Assembly (NCBI GenBank): GCA_946223075.1
Contig: CAMILZ010000013.1
Coordinates: forward strand, 1-64,000
DNA from: an uncultured Dermabacteraceae bacterium
GTDB lineage: Bacteria; Actinomycetota; Actinomycetes; Actinomycetales; Dermabacteraceae
Direction of reading: 5' to 3'
Length of the DNA stretch: 64,000 bases
The first letter of the stretch is position 1; each line of letters starts with the position of its first letter. Both the position numbers and the translations under genes were made by a program. The notes beneath the pieces were generated by a model that had not been told where the DNA came from, ran no database searches, and saw nothing but the letters and a program-made list of their open reading frames with translations. Below, one piece after another: positions 1 through 9,092 of the stretch.

Positions 1-2
1 CC

Positions 3-47
3 AGCGCCCAACAACGCGCCGCCAGCGCCGTCGCCAACATCGGCTAA
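3..47 (+). CDS. C-terminal tail of an upstream gene (partial)
   Basis: An open frame from the left edge ends at TAA (45-47), giving an Ala-rich tail ending AVANIG. It is directly followed by a strong hairpin, as expected for the end of a gene. Too short to assign a function; an Ala-rich helical end would fit an ESX-type protein, but that is a guess. Confidence 0.4.
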   Translation, partial: SAQQRAASAVANIG

Positions 48-60
48 CACCACACCACAC

Positions 61-95
61 CAACGCCCTGCCGCCCCAGCGGCGGCAGGGCGTTG
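61..95. terminator. Rho-independent-type hairpin
   Basis: Perfect 15-bp inverted repeat (arms 61-75 and 81-95) with a 5-nt loop. It separates the upstream gene tail from the toxin locus. No clear T-run follows, so it may terminate only weakly or act as a 3' stabiliser. Confidence 0.7.
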
Positions 96-151
96 CTGCT
101 GGGAGGAACACCAACCGGCCAGCCAAGCATCACTAAAAGGGGGCCCCTACC

Positions 152-487
152 TTGCACTACAACGTTGACACAGCCGCGTCTACGGGCATTGTCAATCAGG
201 CAAAGACCCAAACGGGCGTCATGGAACGGCCCGTGGGCAAAGCAGAAGACGCAAAATCCTCAGCCAGCAGCGCGTTCACACATAGCCCAAAAAGCCAAGC
301 CGCGGCCAGTAAGTACCTCGAAGAAATCCTGTGCGCATTCATCTCTGGCGCCCGCGATTTTGCCAACGCGACCATCGTCTGCACCGAGAACGCGATCAAT
401 TGTTATGTCATTGGTGACACGACTATGAGCGATGACGCCGCTCGCGCAGCTAGTGAAATTCCTAAACTTGACATGCCAGGAGAATGA
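152..487 (+). CDS. Small ESX/WXG100-like helical protein, partner of downstream effector
   Basis: 111-aa helical protein. The TTG start at 152 is preferred because an AAAGGGGG SD lies just upstream (136-143) and the N-terminus MHYNV matches MRYNI of the paralogue starting at 44882. The C-terminal half aligns loosely with that paralogue too (AFISGARDFANATI against ALVTMIGSNISFTE, and the NCYVIGD/NHYGKAD positions). In ESX/LXG loci such small helical proteins precede the effector and act as export partner or targeting factor; this role is inferred. Its TGA (485-487) ends 1 nt before the effector start, so translation is probably coupled. No WxG motif is seen, so it is WXG100-like in size and context only. 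Confidence 0.65.
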   Translation: MHYNVDTAASTGIVNQAKTQTGVMERPVGKAEDAKSSASSAFTHSPKSQAAASKYLEEILCAFISGARDFANATIVCTENAINCYVIGDTTMSDDAARAASEIPKLDMPGE

Positions 488-488
488 C

Positions 489-3400
489 ATGGGACTTGCA
501 GCACAACTTCCTGAAATCGACGAAGCTGGCCCGGTTCGCGAGCTTGGCACCGATATTGACGCTGCCGCGCAGGACGCCTTCGATATTATCGCTGGCGTTT
601 CGGAGATTTGGTTCAAGCTCCAATCCACTTACGACGCCCCAGAGGCGCCGAAAATCTATGCTGGCATGCGCGACCCGTTAGAGTTAGTGCAAGACAACAA
701 GAAAATCGCTAACGATATTAAGCAGGCGCTCAACGATTACGCGGATAAGCTTGTCGATCTCCAAGACCGCAAACGCCAACTTGAGGGCGAGATCGCTGCT
801 GCTGAAGCTGCACTAGCTGCTGCCGAAGCAATGCCAAAAACGAAAACCGAGACGGACTCGGAAGGCAATGACCGCGAGGTTCCGAACGAAGAACGAGAGC
901 AAGCTATAGCCGATGCCGAGGCGGAGCTTGACCGCCTCGAGGGCGAGGTTCAGAAGCTTTGCGACGACGTTAAGAAAGCGGACGAGGAGCTGGCGTGGAG
1001 AATCGACAACTTCGGTGCCACGCCCCCGGAAGCGCCGAAGGAAGGTTCAGAGGGCGGCTCTGAGAATCGCAGTGGCAATGGCTTTTTTCGCTTCCTCCAG
1101 GGCGCTAAAGATTCGCTTGTTGACACCGGTAAGGCACTCCGAGACTTGGGGATCATGGCCTATAGCGGTGCTAAATCTGCTTGGAAGAACAGGCAGAAGA
1201 TATTCGATGCAGTCAAGGGCCTTGATGACTTCGTAAAGAATGGCGGCCTCGGCCGCATGAAAGACGCCTCCATGCGGGCCATGCAAAATTTCGACGCCAA
1301 AGACGCGGCTTCTGCTGCTTGGCGCAACACCAAAAACTTCGCGACAAACGAATGGCGAGAATTCAAAGACGATCCCGCCTATTACGTTGGCTACCTCGCT
1401 CCAGACCTCATCGGAACAGTGGCTTCCGGCGGCACTGCCGGGGCGGCTAAGGTCGGCGTTACCGTAGCCGCAAAGAGCACAGTCAAAGCTGCCACCGCTG
1501 GAGGGTTTAGGGCGGCTTTGAAGACCGGCGCAAAGGAAGGTGGGCAGGCCTTCGTGGCGCAAAGGGCTAAAGCTGCAACACGCCAGTCAGTGACGGCTCG
1601 CGTCGTCGCCTCTACGAAGTCCGCGACGGCCGGCGGCTACAACAAGGTCGCCTCTGCCGTGGGCCTTAGCCCGATCACCCGTAGCGCCGCGACAAACGTC
1701 AGCGGTCGCGCTGGTGACGTCATGAGTGTCGGTACCCGCGAGGCTCGCGAGCATGCCTCGGGTGCCGTGAAGACTGGTGCCGGCCAGGCCCGTCATGGGG
1801 TAAGTGACGTGGCCGAGACCGCCACGAAGCGAGTGGATGAGGCGCCGGCCAAGGCAAGTCGCGCGAGCGCAGATTCGGCCGTAGGTGCCGCTGAGCGTTC
1901 GGCAGCCAGTAAGTCTGCCGACGCTGGCGAGAGCGCGTCGCGGCATCAGAAGCCGAGGCTTGACGAATCGCAACCTGAGCCCAAGCGTTCCAATACTGGT
2001 GCGAGCGACTCTTCGATTGATGACATTGCTGAAGAATCCGTAAAGCACAGCGACGATGCCTCTAAGCGTGCCGCCTCTCACGCAAACACCACCGACACGG
2101 CCTCGGGCGCTGGCTCGAACAGTCGTGCAGGCGCAGCTGCGCTCCTCGACGAGACCGACGAAGTCGCGCCGAAGCGCGGCAAGACCGATATCGATGACCA
2201 CGTTGACCTCGAGGACGCCGAAAAATCTGTTCGCCGAACCGACGAGCCGGATTCCTCGGCAACGGGCGTGAAGGACGCGTCTGAGGACGCTTCGCATGTG
2301 CGCATTTCGGACGATGGGGGTTCCGCTACTAAGCAGGTCGATAGCGCCGACGCCACCCGCGCGGCAGTTGTCTCCGAAAAGACGGTCGCGGACGAGGCAC
2401 TGGACAGTAGCGATAACCTCGCCAAGAAGAGCAAGAACGACGTTGCCGAAATCGATGCCTCCGACGTCCAGAAGACCGATAGACCTGACGCACACGCATC
2501 TCCCGCAAGGGAAGCTGCCGAAGCTTCAGCGGTGCATACCGATGATGTAGCCAAGGTCAGCAAGGAGAGCACGGACAATGCGGCAGCTCACGCGGACGAC
2601 ATTGTCGAAAAGGGCAAGCCTGCTCACGACGCGGACGACGTCAAGGCGGCAACGAGCCGCGATGGCTCCGACGCACCTCGTTCCGAAAGTCACGACCGTA
2701 ATGGGGCCGCAGGTACTGTTACGAACGAGGCTGTTGAACATGCCGATGAAGCTTCGAAAGCCAAGAGTGCCGGCGACAGTAAGTCTTATGACTTCCCCGA
2801 CGGACGAAACGCAGCCGGAATCGAACTTGACGAGGACCAGTTGCGAAAGGAGCGGGCAGAACTGCTCAAGCCGCACGAAGACGGGCCCTTGGGCGATACA
2901 CGCGACACGATCGAGACCGCGCACAAGCCAGTCGACGACTCGCACTTCTCGCAACACCATCACGCGAGTGAATCCGTCCTGGAGCAAAAGCCATCCGTTT
3001 CAGCCGATGAATTCTATGAGAAGTCCGCACGCGAGACCCTCATTGAGGACGCTCGGGCGAAGGGTGACTTGGATCGCGTAGCCGAGCTAGAAAAGCTTGA
3101 CATTGACGATGTTCGTGCGGAGTACCACCAGCTCAAGTTCGACGAGTACGTTGAGCGACATACCATTTCCGGCGAAGAGTTCGACTTTGAAAATAATCTC
3201 AAAGACCGGCCCGAGGATAAGTGGCGCGGAACTGACATCGAGTACTCCGTCAATGAGGGCGCTTACGTCAAAGATAACAGCAGTTTGCTCCCCGAGTCAC
3301 TACCCGACAAGGTCGAATGGAAGAAGGGCGAGGCTCCCAAACCTCAAATCCGCGTGGTTGACTACGTGAACGAGAACATGCGTGAGGTTACGGTCCAGAT

Positions 3401-4022
3401 TGGCCGCAACAAGGTCATCTATCGCCAATACCCGGACTACGTCGAGTCCGAAGCAATAATCTTCGACAAGTTCACCGCAGTGGAACGACTCGACGGTCGT
3501 GAAGCCAACAAAGCGCTCTTGGAAGCCGGGTCATTCCAGATGGATCCCGATACGGGTAAGAAACTCAAGATTCCCGGGACCAATATGCCGATTGACGAGA
3601 ACGGCCACTTGCTTGCACATATGTTCGCACCGAATCTCGGTTCCGGCAACTACCTTGCTCAGCACCATATGGTGAATAAGCAAACCATCTACAACATGGA
3701 AATGATTCAAAGTGACGCCATCATGAATGAGGATAGCTTCACTCACTACTCCACCCGAGCGACGCTGGGTTCGAACGGACGCCCCACGGCCTACCATGCG
3801 ATTGCGGATATTTATGATCGAGAAACCGGTAAGCAGTGGATGCGTATCGACGGGAGCGTTCATAACGATGAACACGATTTCTTCCATCGCGACCCCAAAA
3901 AGTCGAAAGTCGACACGTACGGCCGTGATTTCTCCGCGAAAGCTCTCAGCGAAGTCAAGGCCAATGCCCTTGATTCTGGTTCGGTCCCAAGGGTCCACTT
4001 CGATCAAGTCAACCAGCACTAG
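489..4022 (+). CDS. Large LXG/ESX-like toxin with C-terminal DNA/RNA non-specific endonuclease domain
   Basis: 1177 aa. Start ATG 489 is chosen for an AGGAGA SD at 478-483; a longer frame from 432 would overlap the previous gene. Three parts are visible. Residues 1-180 are helical with coiled-coil character (YADKLVDLQDRKRQLEGEI), matching the N-terminus of the second locus effector. Residues about 350-850 are a hydrophilic Ala/Ser/Asp/Lys-rich linker. The last ~200 residues carry DENGHLLAHMF (Asp1036, His1040) followed by a conserved Asn-rich stretch, as in the bacterial DNA/RNA non-specific endonuclease family (Endonuclea_NS_2) common in polymorphic and LXG toxins. No signal peptide is seen, consistent with type VII-like export. 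Likely an antibacterial nuclease effector; the catalytic call rests on this motif. Confidence 0.75.
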   Translation: MGLAAQLPEIDEAGPVRELGTDIDAAAQDAFDIIAGVSEIWFKLQSTYDAPEAPKIYAGMRDPLELVQDNKKIANDIKQALNDYADKLVDLQDRKRQLEGEIAAAEAALAAAEAMPKTKTETDSEGNDREVPNEEREQAIADAEAELDRLEGEVQKLCDDVKKADEELAWRIDNFGATPPEAPKEGSEGGSENRSGNGFFRFLQGAKDSLVDTGKALRDLGIMAYSGAKSAWKNRQKIFDAVKGLDDFVKNGGLGRMKDASMRAMQNFDAKDAASAAWRNTKNFATNEWREFKDDPAYYVGYLAPDLIGTVASGGTAGAAKVGVTVAAKSTVKAATAGGFRAALKTGAKEGGQAFVAQRAKAATRQSVTARVVASTKSATAGGYNKVASAVGLSPITRSAATNVSGRAGDVMSVGTREAREHASGAVKTGAGQARHGVSDVAETATKRVDEAPAKASRASADSAVGAAERSAASKSADAGESASRHQKPRLDESQPEPKRSNTGASDSSIDDIAEESVKHSDDASKRAASHANTTDTASGAGSNSRAGAAALLDETDEVAPKRGKTDIDDHVDLEDAEKSVRRTDEPDSSATGVKDASEDASHVRISDDGGSATKQVDSADATRAAVVSEKTVADEALDSSDNLAKKSKNDVAEIDASDVQKTDRPDAHASPAREAAEASAVHTDDVAKVSKESTDNAAAHADDIVEKGKPAHDADDVKAATSRDGSDAPRSESHDRNGAAGTVTNEAVEHADEASKAKSAGDSKSYDFPDGRNAAGIELDEDQLRKERAELLKPHEDGPLGDTRDTIETAHKPVDDSHFSQHHHASESVLEQKPSVSADEFYEKSARETLIEDARAKGDLDRVAELEKLDIDDVRAEYHQLKFDEYVERHTISGEEFDFENNLKDRPEDKWRGTDIEYSVNEGAYVKDNSSLLPESLPDKVEWKKGEAPKPQIRVVDYVNENMREVTVQIGRNKVIYRQYPDYVESEAIIFDKFTAVERLDGREANKALLEAGSFQMDPDTGKKLKIPGTNMPIDENGHLLAHMFAPNLGSGNYLAQHHMVNKQTIYNMEMIQSDAIMNEDSFTHYSTRATLGSNGRPTAYHAIADIYDRETGKQWMRIDGSVHNDEHDFFHRDPKKSKVDTYGRDFSAKALSEVKANALDSGSVPRVHFDQVNQH

Positions 4023-4068
4023 CCGGTGTCTTCAGGCCAGATCTTTCAGCGCAAATTAGGATAGGAAT

Positions 4069-4464
4069 ATGACTGCTATCAGCGCACCGTGGGCAGGAAG
4101 CCCCATTGAGCGATACGAATACTGTGTCCGCAAGGGCCTCGAGAATATTGAACGCCTTGAAGCGTTGACCTCCTTTCTGGTGCATACCAAGGCTGGTCAG
4201 CTCTTCGACACTTCGCTCGCGAAGTTTGAAGGCGAGGATCCCTTCACGGTCAACTTGGCCTTCGCCAAGGACCAAAAGAAGCTCCTCCTCGAGCTCTTCC
4301 TTGAGAAGCAGGTGTACAAGGACCGTGCTGCAACGCTCGTGACTCGTTTCGATCGCCTCGCCGATGAGTTCACCTACACCTACGTGGATAACTTCGGTGG
4401 CGACGAAGAGCCGGTGAGCGCTCGCGAACTTCTCGATCTTGCAGAGGAGCTGAACAAGCAATGA
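4069..4464 (+). CDS. Hypothetical small helical protein, candidate immunity or accessory protein of the toxin
   Basis: 131 aa, mostly alpha-helical by composition, no signal peptide or membrane segment. It starts 46 nt after the nuclease toxin, with AGGA about 8 nt before the ATG, and overlaps the next gene by ATGA (4461-4464), so the three genes look like one transcript. I do not recognise the family. Position after a nuclease effector suggests immunity or accessory function. A helical export adaptor is an alternative. Confidence 0.55.
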   Translation: MTAISAPWAGSPIERYEYCVRKGLENIERLEALTSFLVHTKAGQLFDTSLAKFEGEDPFTVNLAFAKDQKKLLLELFLEKQVYKDRAATLVTRFDRLADEFTYTYVDNFGGDEEPVSARELLDLAEELNKQ

Positions 4465-4907
4465 CTCAAGACAACTCCGTGAACAGCAACAGCGGCTCCG
4501 CTGATGAGCAGGAGGCCCTTCGTGCACTCGCAGCGGCGGTGCAGCCTGAAGTCCACGACTTCCCCAATGACTGGGATGCCTTCAGCGTCATCTTCACCGT
4601 CGCCGCGGGTGTTGATGGCCTCACGCTTCAGCAGGTTGATCCGGTCTTTTACGTGAAGTCCGGTGCCTTTGCACCGAGCGTCTTTTCGAGGTTCGCACTC
4701 GAGGAACCTGCCGTCAATTACGTGCAGGCGCGCGCGAATGGTCGCCCGTTTGAAATGGCCGTAGCGTTCTTCACCTACGACAAGGATTCAAAGGGCATCG
4801 AGACTCGCGTGTTCTGGGACAACGAGGCGGTAACGTTCCTCGTGAATCCCGACTCTTGGGCGAGCGTGGCACAGGCTGCGAATCCTTACCGCGAGAAGAA
4901 GGCCTAA
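4461..4907 (+). CDS. Hypothetical protein, candidate immunity protein
   Basis: 148 aa acidic soluble protein, translationally coupled to the previous gene (ATGA overlap). The first ~20 residues are Ser/Asn/Asp-rich and probably disordered. The rest has an alternating hydrophobic pattern (AVAFFTYDKDSKGIETRVFW) typical of an alpha/beta sheet fold, reminiscent of YezG/DUF600-type immunity proteins. That resemblance is weak and only by eye. Being the last gene before a strong terminator at the end of a toxin operon supports an immunity role. Confidence 0.5.
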   Translation: MTQDNSVNSNSGSADEQEALRALAAAVQPEVHDFPNDWDAFSVIFTVAAGVDGLTLQQVDPVFYVKSGAFAPSVFSRFALEEPAVNYVQARANGRPFEMAVAFFTYDKDSKGIETRVFWDNEAVTFLVNPDSWASVAQAANPYREKKA

Positions 4908-5002
4908 AGCCCAAGGCGCGCTCCTGAGCACACCCGAAGCACAACCCAAAGGGTCAAAACAGCAGAGCCTTTAAGGCAAGAAGAACCCTTAGGGCGAGAA
5001 AA

Positions 5003-5039
5003 GGGGGCGCCCGGCGGATTCATTCCGCCGGGCGCCCCC
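5003..5039. terminator. Bidirectional terminator between toxin locus and glucosidase
   Basis: Perfect 15-bp GC-rich stem (5003-5017 with 5025-5039) and 7-nt loop. It lies between the + strand toxin operon and the end of the minus-strand glucosidase gene, so it can serve both. Confidence 0.8.
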
Positions 5040-5061
5040 CTATGCATCAAAGATGACAAGC

Positions 5062-6879
5062 TCACGCTTTGAGCAGCGCGAACTCCCATCCGCCAAGTTT
5101 CTGCTCGCCGGCACGCTCGCCGTCTGCAACGTTCGATAGCACGACTTCGGCACCTTCGGGCCAGACGTCTGAACTAAGCTCGACGGCCTCGCGCGAGAAG
5201 TTCGCAACGGCGATGAGCGAGGAAGCGTCGGACCTCTCCCCCGCCGTACCAAACCTCCGCACGGCCCACACGCGCGACGGGCCGGACTGGCCTGGAAGCC
5301 CCTCCCCCATGCTCTCGACTGGGCCGAGCAGTTCGAAGCCGCCCGACACGAGAAGCGGCTCGCTCTTGCGCAGCGCAATGAGGGCGCGATAGAACTCGAA
5401 CACCGAGCCCTCAACACCGACCTGGTCGGCGGCGTTCACGCCGTCGGCAGCGGAGGGGTCCACGGCGATCCACGGCTCTCCCTCGCCGAACCCAGCGCCC
5501 GATTCAACCGCGCCGGTCCACGGCATGGGCGTGCGAGCGTTGTCGCGGTTCATGTCGCTTATGCCCGGAAGGAGCTCCTCGAAGCTCCCGTGACCAAATG
5601 TTTCGGATTCGCGCACGTAGTTGAGAACCTCAATGTCGCGGAACTGATCGAGGCGCTCCCACGGGAAGTTGACCTGGCCGAGTTCCTGGCCCTGGTACAC
5701 GTAGGGGGTGCCGCGGTGCGCGTGGAGCATGCCCGCGAGCGCCTTCGCGCTTCTTTCGCGCCACGCGGGATCGTCATCGCCCCAGCGGGACACGGAGCGG
5801 GGCTGATCGTGATTCTCAAAGTACAGGGAGTTCCATCCGCCTTCGGCGGCGACTTCACGATCCCAGCGGGCGAGGTTGCCGGCGAGCTCGTGGAGGGGAA
5901 GCGGGCGGATGGTGTTGAACTTGTGGCCCTCGTGTTCGAGGCCGACGTGCTCGAACTGGAACACCATTTCGAGTTCGCCGCGTTCGGGGTTGGAGGTCAG
6001 GAGCGCGTCGTGCGCGGTAATACCGGGGGTTTCGCCGACGTTGACGAAGGTCTTCGGGTATTTCGCGAAGACTTCGCGGCGCATTTCCTGCATGAATTCG
6101 TGGAAGCGAGGACCGGTCATGACCATCGCGAAAGCGGAGCCGAGACCGTCTTGCGTGGGTGGACCGTCAGGAAGGCCCTCGGGCTTCGAGATGAGGTTGA
6201 TGACGTCCATGCGGAAACCGTCGACGCCGCGGTCGAGCCACCAGCGCATCATGTCGTAAACGGCCTCGCGGACCTCGGGGTTTTCCCAATTGAGGTCGGG
6301 CTGCTTGCGCGAGAACATGTGGAGGTAGAACTGCTCCGTTTTCTCGTCCCACTGCCAGCCTGGGCCGCTGAAGACGGAATCCCAGTTGTTCGGTTCAGTT
6401 CCGCGTTCGCCGGGTGTGAGGCCTTCGACTTCGCGCGCGTCGCGCCAGATGTACCAGTCGCGCTTGGGGTTTTCGCGTGAGGAGCGCGACTCGAGGAACC
6501 ATTCGTGTTCGTCACTCGAGTGGTTGACGACGAGGTCCATGACGAGGCGAATGCCTTTCGCATGGAGCGCTTCGATGAGTTCGTCGAAGTCCTCGAGGGT
6601 ACCGAAGGTCGGTTCGATGGCGCGGTAGTCGGAGATGTCGTAGCCGTTGTCGTCTTGCGGCGAGGCGTAGATCGGCGAGAGCCACACGGTTTGGATGCCG
6701 AGGGCGGCAAGATGGTCGACGTGGTTGATGATGCCGCGGAGGTCACCGATGCCGTCGCCATTCGCGTCGGCGAACGAGCGTGGGTAGATCTGGTAGACGA
6801 CTCCGTTCTTCCACCAGTCGGGTTGGTCGGCGCCGGGAGCGTCGGCGAGCGGGGGCATGGGGCGGAGGTTTTCGTTCAT
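5062..6879 (-). CDS. GH13 alpha-glucosidase (oligo-1,6-glucosidase type)
   Basis: 605 aa, about the usual length for oligo-1,6-/alpha-1,4-glucosidases. The N-terminus DWWKNGVVYQIYPRSF is the family start. Catalytic signatures visible are GFRMDVIN (nucleophile Asp), FVNVGET (acid/base Glu) and FENHDQPR (stabilising Asp), with the TIM-barrel and C-terminal beta domain complete. It hydrolyses non-reducing alpha-glucosidic ends of short malto/isomalto-oligosaccharides in the cytoplasm. The start at 6879 fits the family N-terminus, but the GGAGG upstream sits only 1 nt from the ATG, so the start is not certain. It is divergent from the dihydroxyacetone kinase and about 2 kb from a sugar ABC importer that could supply its substrate. 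Confidence 0.93.
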   Translation of the reverse strand: MNENLRPMPPLADAPGADQPDWWKNGVVYQIYPRSFADANGDGIGDLRGIINHVDHLAALGIQTVWLSPIYASPQDDNGYDISDYRAIEPTFGTLEDFDELIEALHAKGIRLVMDLVVNHSSDEHEWFLESRSSRENPKRDWYIWRDAREVEGLTPGERGTEPNNWDSVFSGPGWQWDEKTEQFYLHMFSRKQPDLNWENPEVREAVYDMMRWWLDRGVDGFRMDVINLISKPEGLPDGPPTQDGLGSAFAMVMTGPRFHEFMQEMRREVFAKYPKTFVNVGETPGITAHDALLTSNPERGELEMVFQFEHVGLEHEGHKFNTIRPLPLHELAGNLARWDREVAAEGGWNSLYFENHDQPRSVSRWGDDDPAWRERSAKALAGMLHAHRGTPYVYQGQELGQVNFPWERLDQFRDIEVLNYVRESETFGHGSFEELLPGISDMNRDNARTPMPWTGAVESGAGFGEGEPWIAVDPSAADGVNAADQVGVEGSVFEFYRALIALRKSEPLLVSGGFELLGPVESMGEGLPGQSGPSRVWAVRRFGTAGERSDASSLIAVANFSREAVELSSDVWPEGAEVVLSNVADGERAGEQKLGGWEFALLKA

Positions 6880-6901
6880 GCCTCCACGGTAGTCGAGATT
6901 T

Positions 6902-6918
6902 TTTCTTCGCAAAAGAAA
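6902..6918. promoter_or_regulatory. Possible regulator operator upstream of the glucosidase
   Basis: Inverted repeat TTTCTT-N5-AAGAAA, 23 nt upstream of the glucosidase start, in an otherwise GC-rich sequence. Its AT-rich arms around a CG core resemble the stronger ROK-type site at 12229-12250, so one regulator might control both. Low confidence. Confidence 0.35.
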
Positions 6919-7128
6919 GTCGGGAGAAAAGTTCGGCTTTTTTCGGTGGGGTCTTCGGTCCGACGCTTGCTGCGCCTTACCGTGCCGATGTTTTTCACGG
7001 CGCTCCCGACTCTCGCGGCACTCCGGACCGCCGCCACCCGGATCCTGGGTCGCTGTCCCATCAGCGGCGCTGAAGCCCCGGTTGTTACCGTGAGACCACC
7101 AGCGCACAACAACCACAGGAGGTTTCCC

Positions 7129-8832
7129 GTGCCGGCGTTTTACTCCGATTCCGCATCCCCGTCGTTTTACGCGCTCACCGCGATCGCCGCAACCGCAGGT
7201 GACACCGTTGCTCTTTCGCGCGACCCCTATTTCGTGAGCGCCACGCAGCCCTCGCCTGAGCGCACGGTCGCGCTCGTGAGCGGTGGCGGCGCTGGCCACG
7301 AGCCTATGCACGCAGGGTTCGTGGGCCGCGGCGGCCTCGATGCGGCCGTCCCGGGCGAGGTGTTCACCTCCCCGCATTCGCGCCAGATTTTCGAGGCGAG
7401 CCGCGCCGTCGCGAAAGACAGTGGCGTGCTCCACATCGTCAAGAACTACACGGGCGACTGCATCAACTTCAATATCGCGGCGGAGCGCCTCGCGGCCGAG
7501 GGCATCGAGAGTGCGCAGGTGCTCGTTGATGATGATCTCGGCACCGACTCGGGCGCCGTGGGCCGCCGCGGCATCGCAGGCACGACCCTCGTGGAGAAGG
7601 TCCTCGGCGCCGCCGCCGATCAGGGTCTTGGCCTTGCGGAACTCAAGGAACTCGGCGACGCTCTCGTTTCCGCGACGCGTTCGCTTTCGGTCGCCCGTCG
7701 CGCCCACACCTCCCCCGGCGCTGACCACCTCGCCTTCGAGGTCGAGGAGGGCACTCTCGAGTACGGCGTGGGCATTCACGGGGAAAGCGCGAAGGAAACG
7801 CTCACCCAGCCGACGCTTGCCGAGCTCACAAACCGCATGATCGGCGAGCTGCGCGAAGCCCTCGCCGACAAGCTCGAGAAGAGCGCGGGCACACTGCTTT
7901 TCGTGAACGGGCTCGGTGGCCTCGCCCCGCTCGAGCTGCTGCACGTCCAGGCCGCGGCCCACGAAGCTCTCGCCGATGCGGGCCTAAACGTGCGCATCGC
8001 CTTCTCCGGCAATTACACGACGGCGCTCGACATGGCGGGCTTCTCGATCACCCTCACCGCGCTCGAGGAGGAGTGGCTCGAATACGTGTGTGCGCCCCAC
8101 GAAACGGCGGCCCTGCCCACGCCGCGCCTCGTGCCGGACGGCTTCGACGCGCACGCGAGCCACAAAGCCGAGAACGAGGGCGAAAGCGCTCGTGAGAATG
8201 AGGATTCGGCTGGGGCGGAGCAGGCGTCGGACTGGCTTTCGGCGTTCGTGGAAACGTTCGAAAACTCCCGCGCGGCGCTCGATGAGATCGACCAGAAGGC
8301 CGGCGATGGCGACGTGGGCACGAACCTCGCGAATGCTGCGAAGGCGACGCTGACGCGCGCGAGCGGGAAGGATGCCGATCTCGCGGCGGATCTCAATTCG
8401 ATCGCGGAGGGCTTCCTGAACGATACGGGCGGCTCGTCGGGCCCGCTTTTTGGCCTTGCCTTCCGGGAGATCGCCGCGGCGGCGAAGGACGGCGCCTCGC
8501 TCATCGAGGGCGTGAAGGAGGCCCGCGCGGCGGTCACGCGCGTGGGTGGCGCCGAGCCTGGCGATCGCACGATCGTCGACGTGCTCGAGGCCGTCGCGAC
8601 GTCGGGTGCGGACGACCTGGACGCCACGGCGATCGGTGCCGGCATTGATGGCGCGGAGTCCACGAAGGACATGTCGAGCGGCCGCGGGCGCTCAAGCTAC
8701 CTCGGTGATCGCGTGCTCGGCACGCCCGACCCGGGCGCGCTCGGTATGGCGCTCGCTCTCGCGCTTGTCGCGGAGGCGGGCGGCGCCGATGTGGCAGCTG
8801 AGCGCGAGAGGCTCGCCGCCCTTATCGGCTGA
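7129..8832 (+). CDS. dhaK: Dihydroxyacetone kinase, fused DhaK-DhaL (ATP-dependent)
   Basis: 567 aa. GTG 7129 is chosen for an AGGAGG SD at 7117-7122; the frame is open far upstream but nothing there looks coding. The N-terminal DhaK domain shows the VSGGGAGHEPMHAG substrate-site motif. After a short hydrophilic linker (about residues 335-365) comes DhaL with LDEIDQKAGDGDVGTNL, the Asp-rich Mg/ATP site, and the DTGGSSGPLFGLAF loop. The single-chain architecture matches ATP-dependent (Citrobacter/eukaryotic type) kinases rather than the PTS-dependent DhaKLM system. It phosphorylates dihydroxyacetone (some members act on glyceraldehyde) to feed glycolysis. No glycerol dehydrogenase is adjacent. 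Confidence 0.93.
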   Translation: MPAFYSDSASPSFYALTAIAATAGDTVALSRDPYFVSATQPSPERTVALVSGGGAGHEPMHAGFVGRGGLDAAVPGEVFTSPHSRQIFEASRAVAKDSGVLHIVKNYTGDCINFNIAAERLAAEGIESAQVLVDDDLGTDSGAVGRRGIAGTTLVEKVLGAAADQGLGLAELKELGDALVSATRSLSVARRAHTSPGADHLAFEVEEGTLEYGVGIHGESAKETLTQPTLAELTNRMIGELREALADKLEKSAGTLLFVNGLGGLAPLELLHVQAAAHEALADAGLNVRIAFSGNYTTALDMAGFSITLTALEEEWLEYVCAPHETAALPTPRLVPDGFDAHASHKAENEGESARENEDSAGAEQASDWLSAFVETFENSRAALDEIDQKAGDGDVGTNLANAAKATLTRASGKDADLAADLNSIAEGFLNDTGGSSGPLFGLAFREIAAAAKDGASLIEGVKEARAAVTRVGGAEPGDRTIVDVLEAVATSGADDLDATAIGAGIDGAESTKDMSSGRGRSSYLGDRVLGTPDPGALGMALALALVAEAGGADVAAERERLAALIG

Positions 8833-8947
8833 GCCCGGCCGGGCTGCTCGTCACAGCCCCAATCCGGGTCGGGCCGGTGGTTCCGACCCAATTCCGGCCA
8901 CCCCTAGCCCCCAACCCGGGCCAGGCCGTTCCACTTCATAAAGAAAA

Positions 8948-8988
8948 TCGCTCCCTCCCCGCACGGCGCGGGGTGGGAGCGACTTTTT
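8948..8988 (+). terminator. Terminator after dihydroxyacetone kinase
   Basis: 15-bp stem with one mismatch (8948-8962 with 8968-8982), a short ACGGC loop and a T5 run at 8984-8988. Confidence 0.75.
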
Positions 8989-9000
8989 CTTCATCGAGTG

Positions 9001-9063
9001 TGACGGAACCACGCACAAGAGTGATGGAACCAGGCACAACAGTGACGGAACCGGGCGAGAGCG
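9001..9063. repeat. Three tandem copies of a 21-bp unit
   Basis: Units at 9001, 9022 and 9043, each starting TGA(C/T)GGAACC and followed by a variable CACGCACAA/CAGGCACAA/GGGGCGAGA type tail. It lies between the kinase terminator and the 3' end of the ABC permease gene. Function unknown; three units without spacers are too few for a CRISPR. Confidence 0.7.
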
Positions 9064-9092
9064 GCGCCGCAGCTCGGAAGAGTGTGCTCGAA

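Noticed and set aside
432..488. Longer start (432) for the nuclease toxin
   Set aside because: It would overlap the partner gene and lacks an SD; ATG 489 has AGGAGA at the right distance.
6880..7962. Upstream extension of the glucosidase frame to 966 aa
   Set aside because: The extra N-terminus is Arg/Gly-rich with no homology and overlaps the DhaK gene; the family N-terminus starts at 6879.
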